Assembly (NCBI RefSeq): GCF_000411115.1
Contig: NZ_KE150253.1
Span: 186,001 to 250,000 of the forward strand
From: Capnocytophaga granulosa ATCC 51502
Lineage (GTDB): Bacteria > Bacteroidota > Bacteroidia > Flavobacteriales > Flavobacteriaceae
DNA: 64,000 nucleotides
Direction of reading: 5' to 3'
Shown: positions 62,997 through 64,000 of the stretch, piece by piece
Layout of the letters: each line of letters opens with the position of its first letter
Numbering within the stretch: the stretch's first letter is position 1
Position numbers and translations under genes: made by a program
Notes under the pieces: model-generated
Databases searched by the model: none
Told to the model about the DNA's origin: nothing
The model's input: only the letters and a program-made list of their open reading frames with translations

Positions 62997-63884
62997 ATGA
63001 ATATACGTAAATTTGCAGGTATAGACATTGGCTCCAATGGGGTACGCTTACTTATTGCCAATGTATTAGAGGAAGAGGGCAAAGAGCCTATTTTTTCCAA
63101 GGGTAGCTTAGTGCGGGTACCTATTCGATTGGGGGCAGATGTATTCGAGCAGGGGAAGATCAGCCCAGAGAATGCTTTACGCCTTGCCGATGCCATGGAG
63201 GCCTATCGCTTACTGATGAAGGTACAAGGAGTGGAGGCTTACCGTGCTTGTGCTACTTCAGCTATGCGTGAGGCTACCAACGGGGCGGAGATTGTCCAAG
63301 AAGTAGCCCGAAAAACGGGGGTAGTTATAGAGATAATAGATGGGGCAGAGGAGGCGGCTATTATTGCTAACACCGACCTTCACAGCCTCTTGCAGCATGA
63401 TAAGAACTACCTCTATATAGATGTAGGGGGGGGAAGTACAGAATTTACCGTATATACACAAGGGGCAGTACGTGCGGCCAAATCATTCCCTATAGGGGGA
63501 GTCCGCTTGCTCAAGGGCAAGGCAGACCAACAGCTATGGGACAAGGTCAAGGATTGGATTCGACTCTATACCAAAGACCTTAAAGGAATGGAGGCCATAG
63601 GCTCAGGAGGAAATATCAATAAGATATCCAAATCCATAGGCAAGCTCAAGAATGAACCGCTTACCCGACACTTCTTGGAGAATTACTTAGAGCAAATCAG
63701 CCAAATGAGCTATGAGCAGCGTATCCGTGATCTGGAACTCAACCCCGACCGTGCCGATATCCTTCCTTTGGCGCTGCCTATCTATATCAAGGCAATGAAA
63801 TGGGCAAAAATCAACCATATCCTCGTCCCTAAAGTGGGACTGGCCGACGGGATCGTAAGGCAACTCTATTTAAGTAGTCAGTAG
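62997..63884 (+). CDS. Ppx/GppA-family phosphatase
   Basis: This exopolyphosphatase/guanosine pentaphosphate phosphatase has the ASKHA fold, 295 residues. GIDIGSNGVRLLIANV (9-24) is the first phosphate loop and YIDVGGGSTEFTVY the second. The length matches the short form with only the two N-terminal domains. It either degrades polyphosphate or converts pppGpp to ppGpp; the sequence does not decide. The 3' end runs into a GTCAGTAGTCAG-type repeat. No ppk gene is visible. Confidence 0.9.
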   Translation: MNIRKFAGIDIGSNGVRLLIANVLEEEGKEPIFSKGSLVRVPIRLGADVFEQGKISPENALRLADAMEAYRLLMKVQGVEAYRACATSAMREATNGAEIVQEVARKTGVVIEIIDGAEEAAIIANTDLHSLLQHDKNYLYIDVGGGSTEFTVYTQGAVRAAKSFPIGGVRLLKGKADQQLWDKVKDWIRLYTKDLKGMEAIGSGGNINKISKSIGKLKNEPLTRHFLENYLEQISQMSYEQRIRDLELNPDRADILPLALPIYIKAMKWAKINHILVPKVGLADGIVRQLYLSSQ

Positions 63885-63919
63885 TCAGAAGTCAGTTTCT
63901 GACCACTGACTACTGACCA

Positions 63920-64000
63920 CTATTTTTTGCTTTTCCTCTTAAGTATAGGGTCTATGATCTTAAGGTCATCAAAGGTGATAGCCCCGCGGACTACGCCTGC
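63920..64000 (-). CDS. 3' end of an unidentified minus-strand gene (partial)
   Basis: The minus strand is open from the window edge to a TAG at 63920-63922, giving 26 residues ending VVRGAITFDDLKIIDPILKR then KSKK. Basic residues end the chain, typical of a true C-terminus. The gene converges on ppx. Too little is visible for a function. Confidence 0.45.
   Translation of the reverse strand, partial: AGVVRGAITFDDLKIIDPILKRKSKK

Overview
The window looks like a chromosomal segment of a Bacteroidota bacterium, most likely a Flavobacteriaceae member close to Capnocytophaga. This rests on the AT-rich composition, Bacteroidota promoters (TTG at -33, TAnnTTTG at -7), lipoproteins whose lipobox is followed by Lys/Asp-rich tails, and families typical of the phylum (DUF4476, DUF6263, BatE, Mg-type HemB). 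The genus is a guess from memory; no database was searched.

Layout. 0.2-10.3 kb is one dense plus-strand defence operon: a half-length HsdS, HsdM, a Fic protein, full-length HsdS, a SIR2-like protein, HsdR and a YgjP-like metallopeptidase, joined by overlaps or very short gaps. 10.4-16.1 kb holds housekeeping and envelope genes (UbiA prenyltransferase, PyrR-like phosphoribosyltransferase, Hsp15, FKBP lipoprotein, PssA, a DUF4476 protein, Uma2). 16.2-20.3 kb is rpoB alone, with its own promoter, leader hairpin and terminator. 20.3-26.1 kb holds a PAP2 phosphatase, a TetR-TolC pair, a DnaA-C-like protein and a porin. 26.3-31.3 kb is an isolated phage-derived block: scaffold-like, decoration-like, capsid, three neck-like proteins, endolysin and a candidate unimolecular spanin, with no terminase, portal, tail or integrase. 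31.4-38.3 kb holds a DUF6263 protein, MoxR, stress and membrane proteins and a first RloA/RloB-like pair. 38.4-50 kb holds tRNA-His, ychF, mlaD-like, an Fe-S protein, gpmA, a second Uma2, serS, an NlpC/P60 hydrolase, hemD, hemE and a sirtuin. 50-54 kb is a second, canonical RloAB pair that runs without a gap into an exported lipoprotein/TPR pair. 54-64 kb holds lpdA, a BatE-like protein, an LRR lipoprotein, hemH, mscL, a beta-barrel, hemB and ppx.

Themes. (1) Defence: a type I restriction operon carrying Fic and SIR2 cargo, plus two RloAB-like ATPase/Toprim pairs. The first of these pairs has lost the predicted catalytic residues in both proteins while both frames stay open. (2) Many genes normally found in conserved clusters stand alone: rpoB without rplJL or rpoC, MoxR and BatE 22 kb apart without the other Bat genes, TolC without its pump, and an Fe-S protein without its usual partner. 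(3) Intergenic gaps are filled by short-period repeats (CACTAAT, GACAAGT, GTAAAAA and similar). These give stop codons in all frames and, where arrays face each other, perfect 18-bp inverted repeats. Two MITE-like elements with nested inverted repeats were also found.
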